Source of the DNA: Vulcanimicrobiia bacterium
GTDB taxonomy: Bacteria; Vulcanimicrobiota; Vulcanimicrobiia; Vulcanimicrobiales; Vulcanimicrobiaceae
Reading direction: 5' to 3'
Length of the DNA: 11,138 bases
NCBI GenBank assembly: GCA_025451135.1
Contig: JANWKW010000185.1
Location: 1 to 11,138, forward strand
How positions within the stretch are numbered: the first letter of the stretch is position 1; each line of letters begins with the position of its first letter. Positions 5,898 through 11,138 of the stretch are shown in pieces. A program made the translations under genes and the position numbers. Under the pieces are notes generated by a model. It had not been told where the DNA came from and ran no database searches. It saw only the letters and a list, made by a program, of their open reading frames with translations.

Positions 5898-7517
5898 ATG
5901 CTCCGTCGCTGCACCGTGCTCGTCGTTCTCGCCCTTGCGGCCTGCAGCCGGCAGGCGGCCGAACCCACGAATGGGGGGCGCCACGCCTGGACGCAGCCGC
6001 ACGTCCTGCGGATGGTCGACATCAGCGACCCCGACCGCCTCAACCCGTATCTGTCGGGCATGGACCTGGTCTACGATCTGACCTCGCTCTCGTATTCGTA
6101 TCTGATCGTCGCCGACGATCGCGGCCGTCTGGTCGGCGATCTGGCGACCGAGGTGCCGAGTCGCGAGAACGGCGGCATCTCGCCGGACGGCACCACCTAC
6201 ACATACCACCTGCATCGCGGCGTGCTGTGGCACGACGGCGTGCCGTTCACGTCGCGCGACGTGGTCGCTTCGTGGCGGGCGGTCGTCGATCCGAAGCACG
6301 ACACGCTCCATCGCGAGGGCTTCGACCGGATCGTCTCGATCGCGACGCCCGACGACTACACTGCCGTCGTCCACCTCAAGCACCGCTATCCGCCGTTCCT
6401 CACGCAGTTCTTCGCCCCGCTGCAAGAAGGCGGCAAGCCGGTGCTCCCGGCCCACATCCTGGCCACGCAGACCGACTTCAACACCGGCTCGCTGGTCGCG
6501 CATCCGGTCGGCACCGGGCCGTTCAAGTTCGTGCGCTGGGAGCGCGGCAGCAAGATCGTCTACGAACGCTTCGACAAGTACTTCAAGGGCCGTCCCAAGC
6601 TCGATCGGGTCGTGCTCTCGATCGTCCCCGACGACAACACGATCCTCGACGAGATGGCCCTGCACCATCAGGACCTGGTGATCTCGGTGCCGTCGTCGCT
6701 CTACGAACGGTACGTGGCTCTCCCGGACGTGCGGGTCGAGCTCCACGACTGGAACGCGCAGTCGATCCTGGTCTTCAATGCGAGCCGGCCCGGCCTCCAC
6801 GAGGCGGTCGTCCGTCGCGCGATCGCGGCCGCGATCGACTACGACGGGCTGATCGCCAAGGTCACGCACGGCGCCGGCGTGGTCGCCTACAACAGCCTGC
6901 CGCCGACCGCGATCGGCTACGAGCGGCTGCCGCCCCACGTGCGCGACCTCGCATTCGCGCGTTCCTCGCTCGACGCGGCCGATTGGAAGGCTGGGCCCGA
7001 CGGCATCCGCGTCAAGGACGGGACGCGACTCTCGTTCACGCTCGCGACCACGACCGGATCGTCGAGCGGCCGCACGATCGGGCTCCAGCTGCAGCAGGCG
7101 TTCCGCGCGATCGGCGTCGATCTGGCGATCAAGAATTATCCGTACGACCAGATATTCGCATTCGACGGCCCGATCTACGGCGGCCGCTACGACATGTCGA
7201 TCTACTCGACCAGCATCGCGTGGGATCCGGACGTCGCGTTCTACGTGGGCTGCAAGCAGTGGTTCCCCAAAGGCGAGAACATCTTCCGCTACTGCGATCC
7301 GGACCTCGACCGCCTCGAGCAGGCCGGTCTGCAGACCGACGACGTCGCGGCTCGGGCGGCCATCTATCGCAAGGCCAGCCGCATCATCTGGGATACCGTC
7401 CCGTACGTCCCGTTCTACGAACTGCGACGGGTGACCGCGCGATCGCCCGACCTCAAGAATTTCAGCGTCAATCCGACCGCGACCCCCTTTTGGAGCGCAT
7501 GGCAATGGGATATCTAG
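5898..7517 (+). CDS. ABC transporter substrate-binding lipoprotein, peptide type (SBP_bac_5)
   Basis: This 539-residue protein should be an extracytoplasmic, membrane-anchored solute receptor of the oligopeptide/dipeptide/nickel family (cluster C). The N-terminus is a lipoprotein signal: Arg-rich MLRRC, a hydrophobic VLVVLALAA, and a lipobox LAAC with the lipidated Cys at 16. The family signature follows: ISPDGTTYTYHLHRGVLWHDGVPFTSRDVVASW. Later features are the HPVGTGPFKFVRWERGSKI segment and a C-terminal RRVTARSPDLKNFSVNP. I chose ATG 5898 because it gives a clean lipoprotein signal; the open frame upstream is antisense to the phosphorylase gene. No Shine-Dalgarno is visible and a palindrome lies just upstream. 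No permease or ATPase genes of a transporter are in the window, so it is an orphan receptor here. The 3' end overlaps the next gene by 13 bp. The ligand is unknown. Confidence 0.9.
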   Translation: MLRRCTVLVVLALAACSRQAAEPTNGGRHAWTQPHVLRMVDISDPDRLNPYLSGMDLVYDLTSLSYSYLIVADDRGRLVGDLATEVPSRENGGISPDGTTYTYHLHRGVLWHDGVPFTSRDVVASWRAVVDPKHDTLHREGFDRIVSIATPDDYTAVVHLKHRYPPFLTQFFAPLQEGGKPVLPAHILATQTDFNTGSLVAHPVGTGPFKFVRWERGSKIVYERFDKYFKGRPKLDRVVLSIVPDDNTILDEMALHHQDLVISVPSSLYERYVALPDVRVELHDWNAQSILVFNASRPGLHEAVVRRAIAAAIDYDGLIAKVTHGAGVVAYNSLPPTAIGYERLPPHVRDLAFARSSLDAADWKAGPDGIRVKDGTRLSFTLATTTGSSSGRTIGLQLQQAFRAIGVDLAIKNYPYDQIFAFDGPIYGGRYDMSIYSTSIAWDPDVAFYVGCKQWFPKGENIFRYCDPDLDRLEQAGLQTDDVAARAAIYRKASRIIWDTVPYVPFYELRRVTARSPDLKNFSVNPTATPFWSAWQWDI

Positions 7518-8026
7518 GCAGAGTCGTCGCGGCGATCGCCGTCGCCGCGACCATCGGCGCGAGCCGGCCCGACGCGGACCCGGCGATGGTCGAGGCCGGC
7601 ATCGGCGCCGCCTACGACGCGCAGTGCACCGCCCTGATGCGCGGCGAGGTGGCGGCTTGGACGGCGACGCTCGCCCGGGACTTCGTCCCGACCATGACCG
7701 ACGGCACGCACGGTACCGCGAAGACGGCGCACGACGGCGTGGCGGCGCTGCTCGCATCCGCCCGGATAACGGACTGCCGGATCGTCCCCGAAGATATCTC
7801 CATGCTCGGCGACGATGCGGTCGCGGCGGTCGCCATCACCATGAGCGGCACCCTGACCGACCGCAGATCCCTCGCGGTCGAACAGCACGCGATCGATCGT
7901 TGGACGCCGGCCGGGAGCGCCTGGCTCCAGAAGAGTTCGACGGTCCTCGAGCAGACGGTGACCGTCGACGGCGTCGTCGTGCAGCACGCCGTCAAGAAGG
8001 GAGCGCCGGTCCCCTCGCCTACTTGA
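7505..8026 (+). CDS. Secreted NTF2-like (SnoaL/DUF4440-type) protein
   Basis: The 173-residue protein starts with an apparent signal peptide: MGYLGR, then the hydrophobic VVAAIAVAATIGA, with possible cleavage near residue 20. The rest fits the NTF2-like cone fold of the DUF4440/SnoaL type. A long helix (VEAGIGAAYDAQCTALMRGEVAAWTATLARDFVPTMTDG) is followed by alternating strands, including AIDRWTPAGSAWLQKSSTV. Such domains bind small ligands or act as enzymes; nothing here identifies a substrate or catalytic residues. ATG 7505 is preferred because GGAG at 7492-7495 is nine bases upstream; ATG 7499 is only three bases from it. The gene begins inside the lipoprotein gene, so translation is probably coupled and the two products may work together outside the membrane. 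Its last 8 bases overlap the opposing nuclease gene. Confidence 0.75.
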   Translation: MGYLGRVVAAIAVAATIGASRPDADPAMVEAGIGAAYDAQCTALMRGEVAAWTATLARDFVPTMTDGTHGTAKTAHDGVAALLASARITDCRIVPEDISMLGDDAVAAVAITMSGTLTDRRSLAVEQHAIDRWTPAGSAWLQKSSTVLEQTVTVDGVVVQHAVKKGAPVPSPT

Positions 8027-8492
8027 AGTCGCTAGGCTTGAGGCTGTCGAGGAACTGGCGGAATTTGTCCATGTCGCCGTCGTCGGCGTGCTTCTTGTCG
8101 GACGAGGCTTCTTCGAGCACGATCTTGTCGCTGACGTAGATCGGCGTCTGCGTGCGCAGCGCGAGCGCGATGCCGTCGGACGGACGTGCGTCGACCTCTT
8201 CCATGCGGTCGCCGACGCGCACCAGCAGCTTGGCGAAGAACGTCGACTCGCGGATGTCGTGGATGATGACCTGTTCGAGCCGTCCGCCCAGGGTCTCGAG
8301 GATGTTCCGCATCAGGTCGTGCGAGAGCGGACGCGGGACCGGAGCACCTTCGAGCGCGAGCGCGATGGCGGTCGCTTCGAACGGTCCGATCAGGATCGGC
8401 AGGTAATGAGAACCGTCGAGGTCCTTCAAGATCACGACCGGGTCGTGCGTAAGCAGGTCGATGCCGAGCTTGTCGACCTTCATCTGGCGCAT
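8019..8492 (-). CDS. Bifunctional nuclease family protein (DUF151)
   Basis: The 157-residue protein belongs to the bifunctional nuclease (BFN/DUF151, TM0160-like) family. A plant member has RNase and DNase activity, and the role in bacteria is poorly defined. Conserved blocks are visible: DPVVILKDLDGSHYLPILIGPFEATAIALAL, PRPLSHDLMRNIL, RLEQVIIHDIRESTFFAKL and DARPSDGIALALR. A charged, Asp/Lys-rich tail (about 130-145) lies before the C-terminus. ATG 8492 is chosen because AGGA lies nine bases upstream. GTG 8498 would add two residues but leaves only three bases of spacing, and ATG 8483 is a shorter option. It converges with the NTF2-like gene, overlapping it by 8 bases, and diverges from ychF across about 60 bp. 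Confidence 0.92.
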   Translation of the reverse strand: MRQMKVDKLGIDLLTHDPVVILKDLDGSHYLPILIGPFEATAIALALEGAPVPRPLSHDLMRNILETLGGRLEQVIIHDIRESTFFAKLLVRVGDRMEEVDARPSDGIALALRTQTPIYVSDKIVLEEASSDKKHADDGDMDKFRQFLDSLKPSDFK

Positions 8493-8554
8493 CAACACCT
8501 ATCCTACACGGCAGCGGGTTTTTCTTGCCGGCAACCGAAAACGGCCCGCCGACC

Positions 8555-9649
8555 ATGGCTCTCTCTTGCGGTATCGTCGGTTTGCCGAACGTCGGCAAAT
8601 CCACCATCTTCAACGCCCTGACGCGGTCCGCGCAGGCGCTGGCGGCGAACTACCCGTTCGCCACCATCGAACCGAACGTCGGCGAGGTGGCCGTTCCGGA
8701 CGAGCGCTTGCCCGTTCTGCAGAAGCTCGTCTCGGGGAAGAAGATCGTCCCGACGACCGTCCGGTTCGTCGATATCGCCGGGCTGGTGCGGGGCGCGAGC
8801 TCCGGCCAGGGGCTCGGCAACGCCTTCCTGAGCCACATCCGCGAGACCGATGCGATCGCCATGGTGGTCCGCTGCTTCGAGGACGAGAACGTCACCCACG
8901 TCGAGGGCGGCCCCGACCCCAAGCGCGACATCGAGATCATCGCGATCGAACTCGCGCTGGCCGATCTCGCGACCCTGCAGAAGCGGGTCGACAAGCTCGA
9001 GCGCGAGGCGCGCGTCAATCCGAAGCTCAAGCCCAACGTCGAGGCTGCCAAGAACCTGGTGGCGGCGCTGGAGGCCGGGAAGCCGGCCCGCTCCTTCCCG
9101 GCCGGCTCGCTGGAGCGCGAGGTCGCGACCGAGGCCTTCTTGCTGACGGCCAAGCCGCTGCTCTACGTGGCCAACGTCGACGAGGGCCAGATCGGCAAGC
9201 CCGGCCCCCTGGTCGCCCAGGTCGAAGCGGTCGCCAAGGCCGAGGGAAGCCCGGTCGTGGTCCTCTCGGGGAAGATCGAATCGGAGCTGGCCGGCCTAAG
9301 CGAAGACGAGGCCCGCGAGTTCTGTCACGAGCTCGGCATCCAACGCAGCGGCCTGGACGAACTGGCCCTGACCGCCTATAGCCTGCTCGGTCTAATGACC
9401 TTCCTGACGGCCGGCGAGATCGAAGTCCGGGCCTGGACCATCGAGAAGGGCAGTCGCGCCCCCCAGGCCGCCGGCAAGATCCATAGCGACATCGAGCGCG
9501 GGTTCATCCGCGCCGAGATCGTGAGCTACGACGATTACGTCCAGTACAAGACGATGGACGCCCTGCGGGCCGCCGGCCGCCTGCGCTCCGAGGGCAAGGA
9601 GTACGTGATGCAAGAAGGCGACGTCGTGAACTTCCGGTTCAACGTGTAA
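8555..9649 (+). CDS. ychF: Redox-regulated ATPase YchF (OLA1 family)
   Basis: YchF is a universally conserved P-loop ATPase of the Obg/HAS class that binds ribosomes and is linked to stress responses and translation. The 364-residue length and the start MALSCGIVGLPNVGKST match the family (about 363). G1 is GLPNVGKST (9-17). G3 is DIAGL (73-77), with Leu replacing the catalytic Gln, as in HAS proteins. The G4 region is NVDE (207-210) instead of NKxD, explaining the family's preference for ATP over GTP. A helical insertion at about 130-175 forms the coiled coil. The TGS domain occupies about 280-364 and ends VNFRFNV. ATG 8555 is chosen by family alignment; a TTG at 8525 would add ten unrelated residues. 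No Shine-Dalgarno is visible before either start. Confidence 0.96.
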   Translation: MALSCGIVGLPNVGKSTIFNALTRSAQALAANYPFATIEPNVGEVAVPDERLPVLQKLVSGKKIVPTTVRFVDIAGLVRGASSGQGLGNAFLSHIRETDAIAMVVRCFEDENVTHVEGGPDPKRDIEIIAIELALADLATLQKRVDKLEREARVNPKLKPNVEAAKNLVAALEAGKPARSFPAGSLEREVATEAFLLTAKPLLYVANVDEGQIGKPGPLVAQVEAVAKAEGSPVVVLSGKIESELAGLSEDEAREFCHELGIQRSGLDELALTAYSLLGLMTFLTAGEIEVRAWTIEKGSRAPQAAGKIHSDIERGFIRAEIVSYDDYVQYKTMDALRAAGRLRSEGKEYVMQEGDVVNFRFNV

Positions 9650-9670
9650 AACCTGCTACTTTTGCGCCAA

Positions 9671-9705
9671 GGGGTCTGTGGGGCTAGGGCTAAAACCGGG
9701 TAGGG
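9671..9705 (+). promoter_or_regulatory. G-rich leader, potential G-quadruplex
   Basis: Five G-runs occur on the plus strand in 35 bases: 9671-9674, 9680-9683, 9687-9689, 9698-9700 and 9703-9705. The loops are 5, 3, 8 and 2 bases. This nearly meets the usual quadruplex pattern; only one loop is longer than seven. It lies in the 88-bp spacer between ychF and the glutamate dehydrogenase gene, 32 bp before the start codon, where the promoter or leader should be. Folding and function are inferred only. Confidence 0.4.
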
Positions 9706-9737
9706 TTTGACTTGTCTCTTGGAGGCCTCATCGCTCT

Positions 9738-10997
9738 ATGACCACTGCAGTGCGCGAAGTCTCGGTTTTCGGCGACGGTATCGCGTATTTCAACGAAGCG
9801 GCCGATCTGCTGGAGCTCGATGCCGGCATGCGCGCCATCCTGACGCATCCGTCGCGTCAGATCATCTTCTCGATCCCGTTCCAGCGCGATTCGGGTGAGT
9901 TCGAGGTCTATACCGGCTACCGCGTCCAGTACAGCTTCGCGCGCGGCGCGGCCAAGGGCGGCATCCGCTACCATCCGGGCGTGACCCTCGACGAAGTGAC
10001 GGCGCTCGCGTTCTGGATGACCTGGAAATGCGCGGTGGTCGATCTGCCGTTCGGCGGAGCCAAGGGCGGCGTCACCTGCGATCCGTCCACGCTATCGATG
10101 AACGAACTCGAGCGCATCACGCGCCGCTACGCGGCCGAGCTGGTCGAAGTCGTCGGTCCGGACAAAGACGTCCCGGCACCCGACGTCAACACGACGCCGC
10201 AGATCATGGCGTGGTTCATGGACACCTACTCGATGCACGTGCGCCAGAACGTCCCGGGCGTGGTCACCGGCAAGCCGCTCGAGATCGGCGGCAGCCGCGG
10301 TCGGGTCGAAGCGACCGGACGCGGCGTCACGATCGTCGCGATGGATCAGATGGCCGCGATGGGCCTCAAGCCCGAGAACTCGTCGGTCGTCATCCAGGGC
10401 TTCGGCAACGTCGGCATGTACGCCGCCAAGCTGTTCGCCGAGCGCGGCTGCAAGGTCACCGGCATCTCCGACGTCACCGGCGCGTACTATAACGCGGCCG
10501 GCATCCACGTCGGCGATGCGATGGACTACGTCAAGAAGAACCACAACCTCGAGGGCTTCACCGGCGGCGACAAGATCAGCAACGCCCAGCTGCTCGAGGC
10601 CGAATGCGACGTGCTCGTGCCGGCCGCGCTCGAGAAGGTCTTCACCGGCGAGAACGCCTCCAAGGTGAAGGCCAAGCTGATCGTCGAGGGCGCCAACGGT
10701 CCGACCACGCCCGAAGCCGCGAAGATCTTCGATCAGCGCGGCATCATCGTGATCCCCGACATCATGGCCAACGCCGGCGGCGTGACCGTCTCGTACTTCG
10801 AGTGGGTCCAAGACCGGATGGGCTACTTCTGGAAGGAAGCCGAGGTCAACGAGAAGCTCGAGGACGTGATGCTCGACAACCTGCACGAGCTGCAGAAGAT
10901 CGTCGTCGAGAAGAAGTGCACGCTGCGGACCGCCGCGTACATGCTCGCGATCGACCGCGTCGTCAAGGCGCTGCGCCTGCGCGGCGTCTACGCCTAG
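9738..10997 (+). CDS. gdhA: Glutamate dehydrogenase (Glu/Leu/Phe/Val dehydrogenase family)
   Basis: The enzyme interconverts glutamate and 2-oxoglutarate plus ammonia using NAD(P)(H), linking carbon and nitrogen metabolism. The 419-residue length is typical of the hexameric class. The N-terminal catalytic domain has AAKGGIRYHP (substrate-binding K73), WKCAVVDLPFGGAKGG (K97, catalytic K109) and PAPDVNT (catalytic D149). The nucleotide-binding domain has GFGNVG at 211-216, with TGISD following the next strand (D235). An acidic residue there is compatible with NAD preference, but this is not decisive. Leu or Phe/Val dehydrogenases are shorter, so glutamate is the likely substrate. ATG 9738 follows a GGAGG at 9721-9725 with an unusually long 12-base spacing. 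The G-rich leader lies upstream and a small hairpin follows the stop. Confidence 0.95.
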   Translation: MTTAVREVSVFGDGIAYFNEAADLLELDAGMRAILTHPSRQIIFSIPFQRDSGEFEVYTGYRVQYSFARGAAKGGIRYHPGVTLDEVTALAFWMTWKCAVVDLPFGGAKGGVTCDPSTLSMNELERITRRYAAELVEVVGPDKDVPAPDVNTTPQIMAWFMDTYSMHVRQNVPGVVTGKPLEIGGSRGRVEATGRGVTIVAMDQMAAMGLKPENSSVVIQGFGNVGMYAAKLFAERGCKVTGISDVTGAYYNAAGIHVGDAMDYVKKNHNLEGFTGGDKISNAQLLEAECDVLVPAALEKVFTGENASKVKAKLIVEGANGPTTPEAAKIFDQRGIIVIPDIMANAGGVTVSYFEWVQDRMGYFWKEAEVNEKLEDVMLDNLHELQKIVVEKKCTLRTAAYMLAIDRVVKALRLRGVYA

Positions 10998-11007
10998 ACC
11001 CATCCCG

Positions 11008-11022
11008 CTAGCCGCAGGCTAG
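11008..11022. terminator. Small hairpin between convergent genes
   Basis: A perfect inverted repeat, CTAGCC (11008-11013) and GGCTAG (11017-11022), encloses the loop GCA. It begins ten bases after the glutamate dehydrogenase stop and includes the stop codon of the opposing rhodanese gene. No T-run follows. It may end transcription on both strands, but the stem is short. Confidence 0.4.
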
Positions 11023-11138
11023 TCGAGATCCAGCGGGGCTCCGATCGGTTCGGTCGGCAGCCCCGCTTCTTTCCAGGCCGCATAGCCGCCGTCGAGCGCG
11101 CGCGCGTCGTAGCCGCGGGCGCGCAGGACGCCCGCGAC
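11019..11138 (-). CDS. Rhodanese-like domain protein, C-terminal fragment
   Basis: Only the last 39 codons and stop are in the window; the rest lies beyond the right edge. The fragment reads VAGVLRARGYDARALDGGYAAWKEAGLPTEPI and ends LDLD. The xxLxxxGYDxxxLDGGxxAWxxAGLP pattern is the conserved end of rhodanese domains, which transfer or carry sulfur on an active-site Cys. That Cys should lie before this fragment and cannot be seen. Whether it is a single-domain protein, a tandem sulfurtransferase or a fusion is unknown. The gene is convergent with glutamate dehydrogenase. Confidence 0.85.
   Translation of the reverse strand, partial: VAGVLRARGYDARALDGGYAAWKEAGLPTEPIGAPLDLD

Noticed and set aside
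7137..7145. Second DnaA-like site (TTATCCGTA)
   Set aside because: It has two mismatches to the consensus and lies within the lipoprotein coding sequence.
6227..7504. Upstream extension of the NTF2-like frame (599-residue open frame)
   Set aside because: It is an Arg-rich shadow in the +1 frame of the lipoprotein gene. The signal peptide at 7505 marks the real start.
5793..7757. Upstream extension of the phosphorylase frame, giving a 920-residue minus-strand open frame
   Set aside because: Only the last 265 residues match a protein family. The rest is Arg/Asp/Val-rich and antisense to the lipoprotein gene, and a ribosome site is present at ATG 5792.
8499..8554. Promoter in the nuclease/ychF divergent spacer (TAGGAT on the minus strand)
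   Set aside because: TAGGAT overlaps the ribosome site of the nuclease gene and has no well-spaced -35 element. No clear promoter can be called.
8461..9381. 306-residue plus-strand frame overlapping ychF
   Set aside because: It is an Arg/Gly-rich shadow of ychF with no domain pattern.

Overview
The window is a high-GC, gene-dense piece of an ordinary-looking bacterial chromosome. I see no rRNA, tRNA, CRISPR array, insertion sequence or phage genes. Gene content is mostly conserved housekeeping: an R3H/AAA ATPase of the SpoIIIAA/Ycf45 type, thymidylate kinase, the DNA polymerase III delta' subunit, a methylthioadenosine phosphorylase-family enzyme, a bifunctional nuclease (DUF151), the YchF ATPase and glutamate dehydrogenase. 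The Ycf45-like protein, the high GC and the very compact mosaic layout would fit an uncultured Terrabacteria-type lineage such as Eremiobacterota (WPS-2) or a relative. That placement is only an inference; no taxonomic marker such as rRNA is present.

Layout from left to right. Bases 1-292 hold the 3' end of a Uma2-family (DUF820) nuclease-like gene that appears to carry a one-base frameshift. A leader with a perfect 9-bp DnaA-box consensus follows, then the R3H/AAA ATPase gene (377-1918, +). A strong hairpin separates this from a convergent PilZ-domain gene (1955-2647, -). Only 28 bp away, the divergent tmk-holB pair begins (2676-4300, +), overlapping by ATGA. Facing it is a two-gene minus-strand unit: the phosphorylase (4995-5792) followed by a six-helix membrane protein (4307-4987). 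Divergent from the phosphorylase, across a 105-bp spacer with a nested palindrome, lie a solute-binding lipoprotein gene (5898-7517) and an overlapping gene for a secreted NTF2-like protein (7505-8026). The bifunctional nuclease (8019-8492, -) overlaps this last gene tail to tail. The final part has ychF (8555-9649, +), a G-rich leader, glutamate dehydrogenase (9738-10997, +), a small hairpin and the C-terminus of a rhodanese-domain protein running off the right edge on the minus strand.

Functionally, the left third is linked to DNA replication and nucleotide supply (R3H ATPase, Tmk, HolB, plus a possible DnaA site). The centre covers methionine/purine salvage and a putative peptide-type uptake lipoprotein without its permease genes. 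The right third holds conserved single-gene units. I did not find a convincing new multi-gene system. The best leads are the DnaA box in the leader of the R3H ATPase gene, the PilZ domain fused to an unrecognised C-terminal region beside that ATPase, the nested palindrome at 5858-5887 and the potential G-quadruplex leader of the glutamate dehydrogenase gene.
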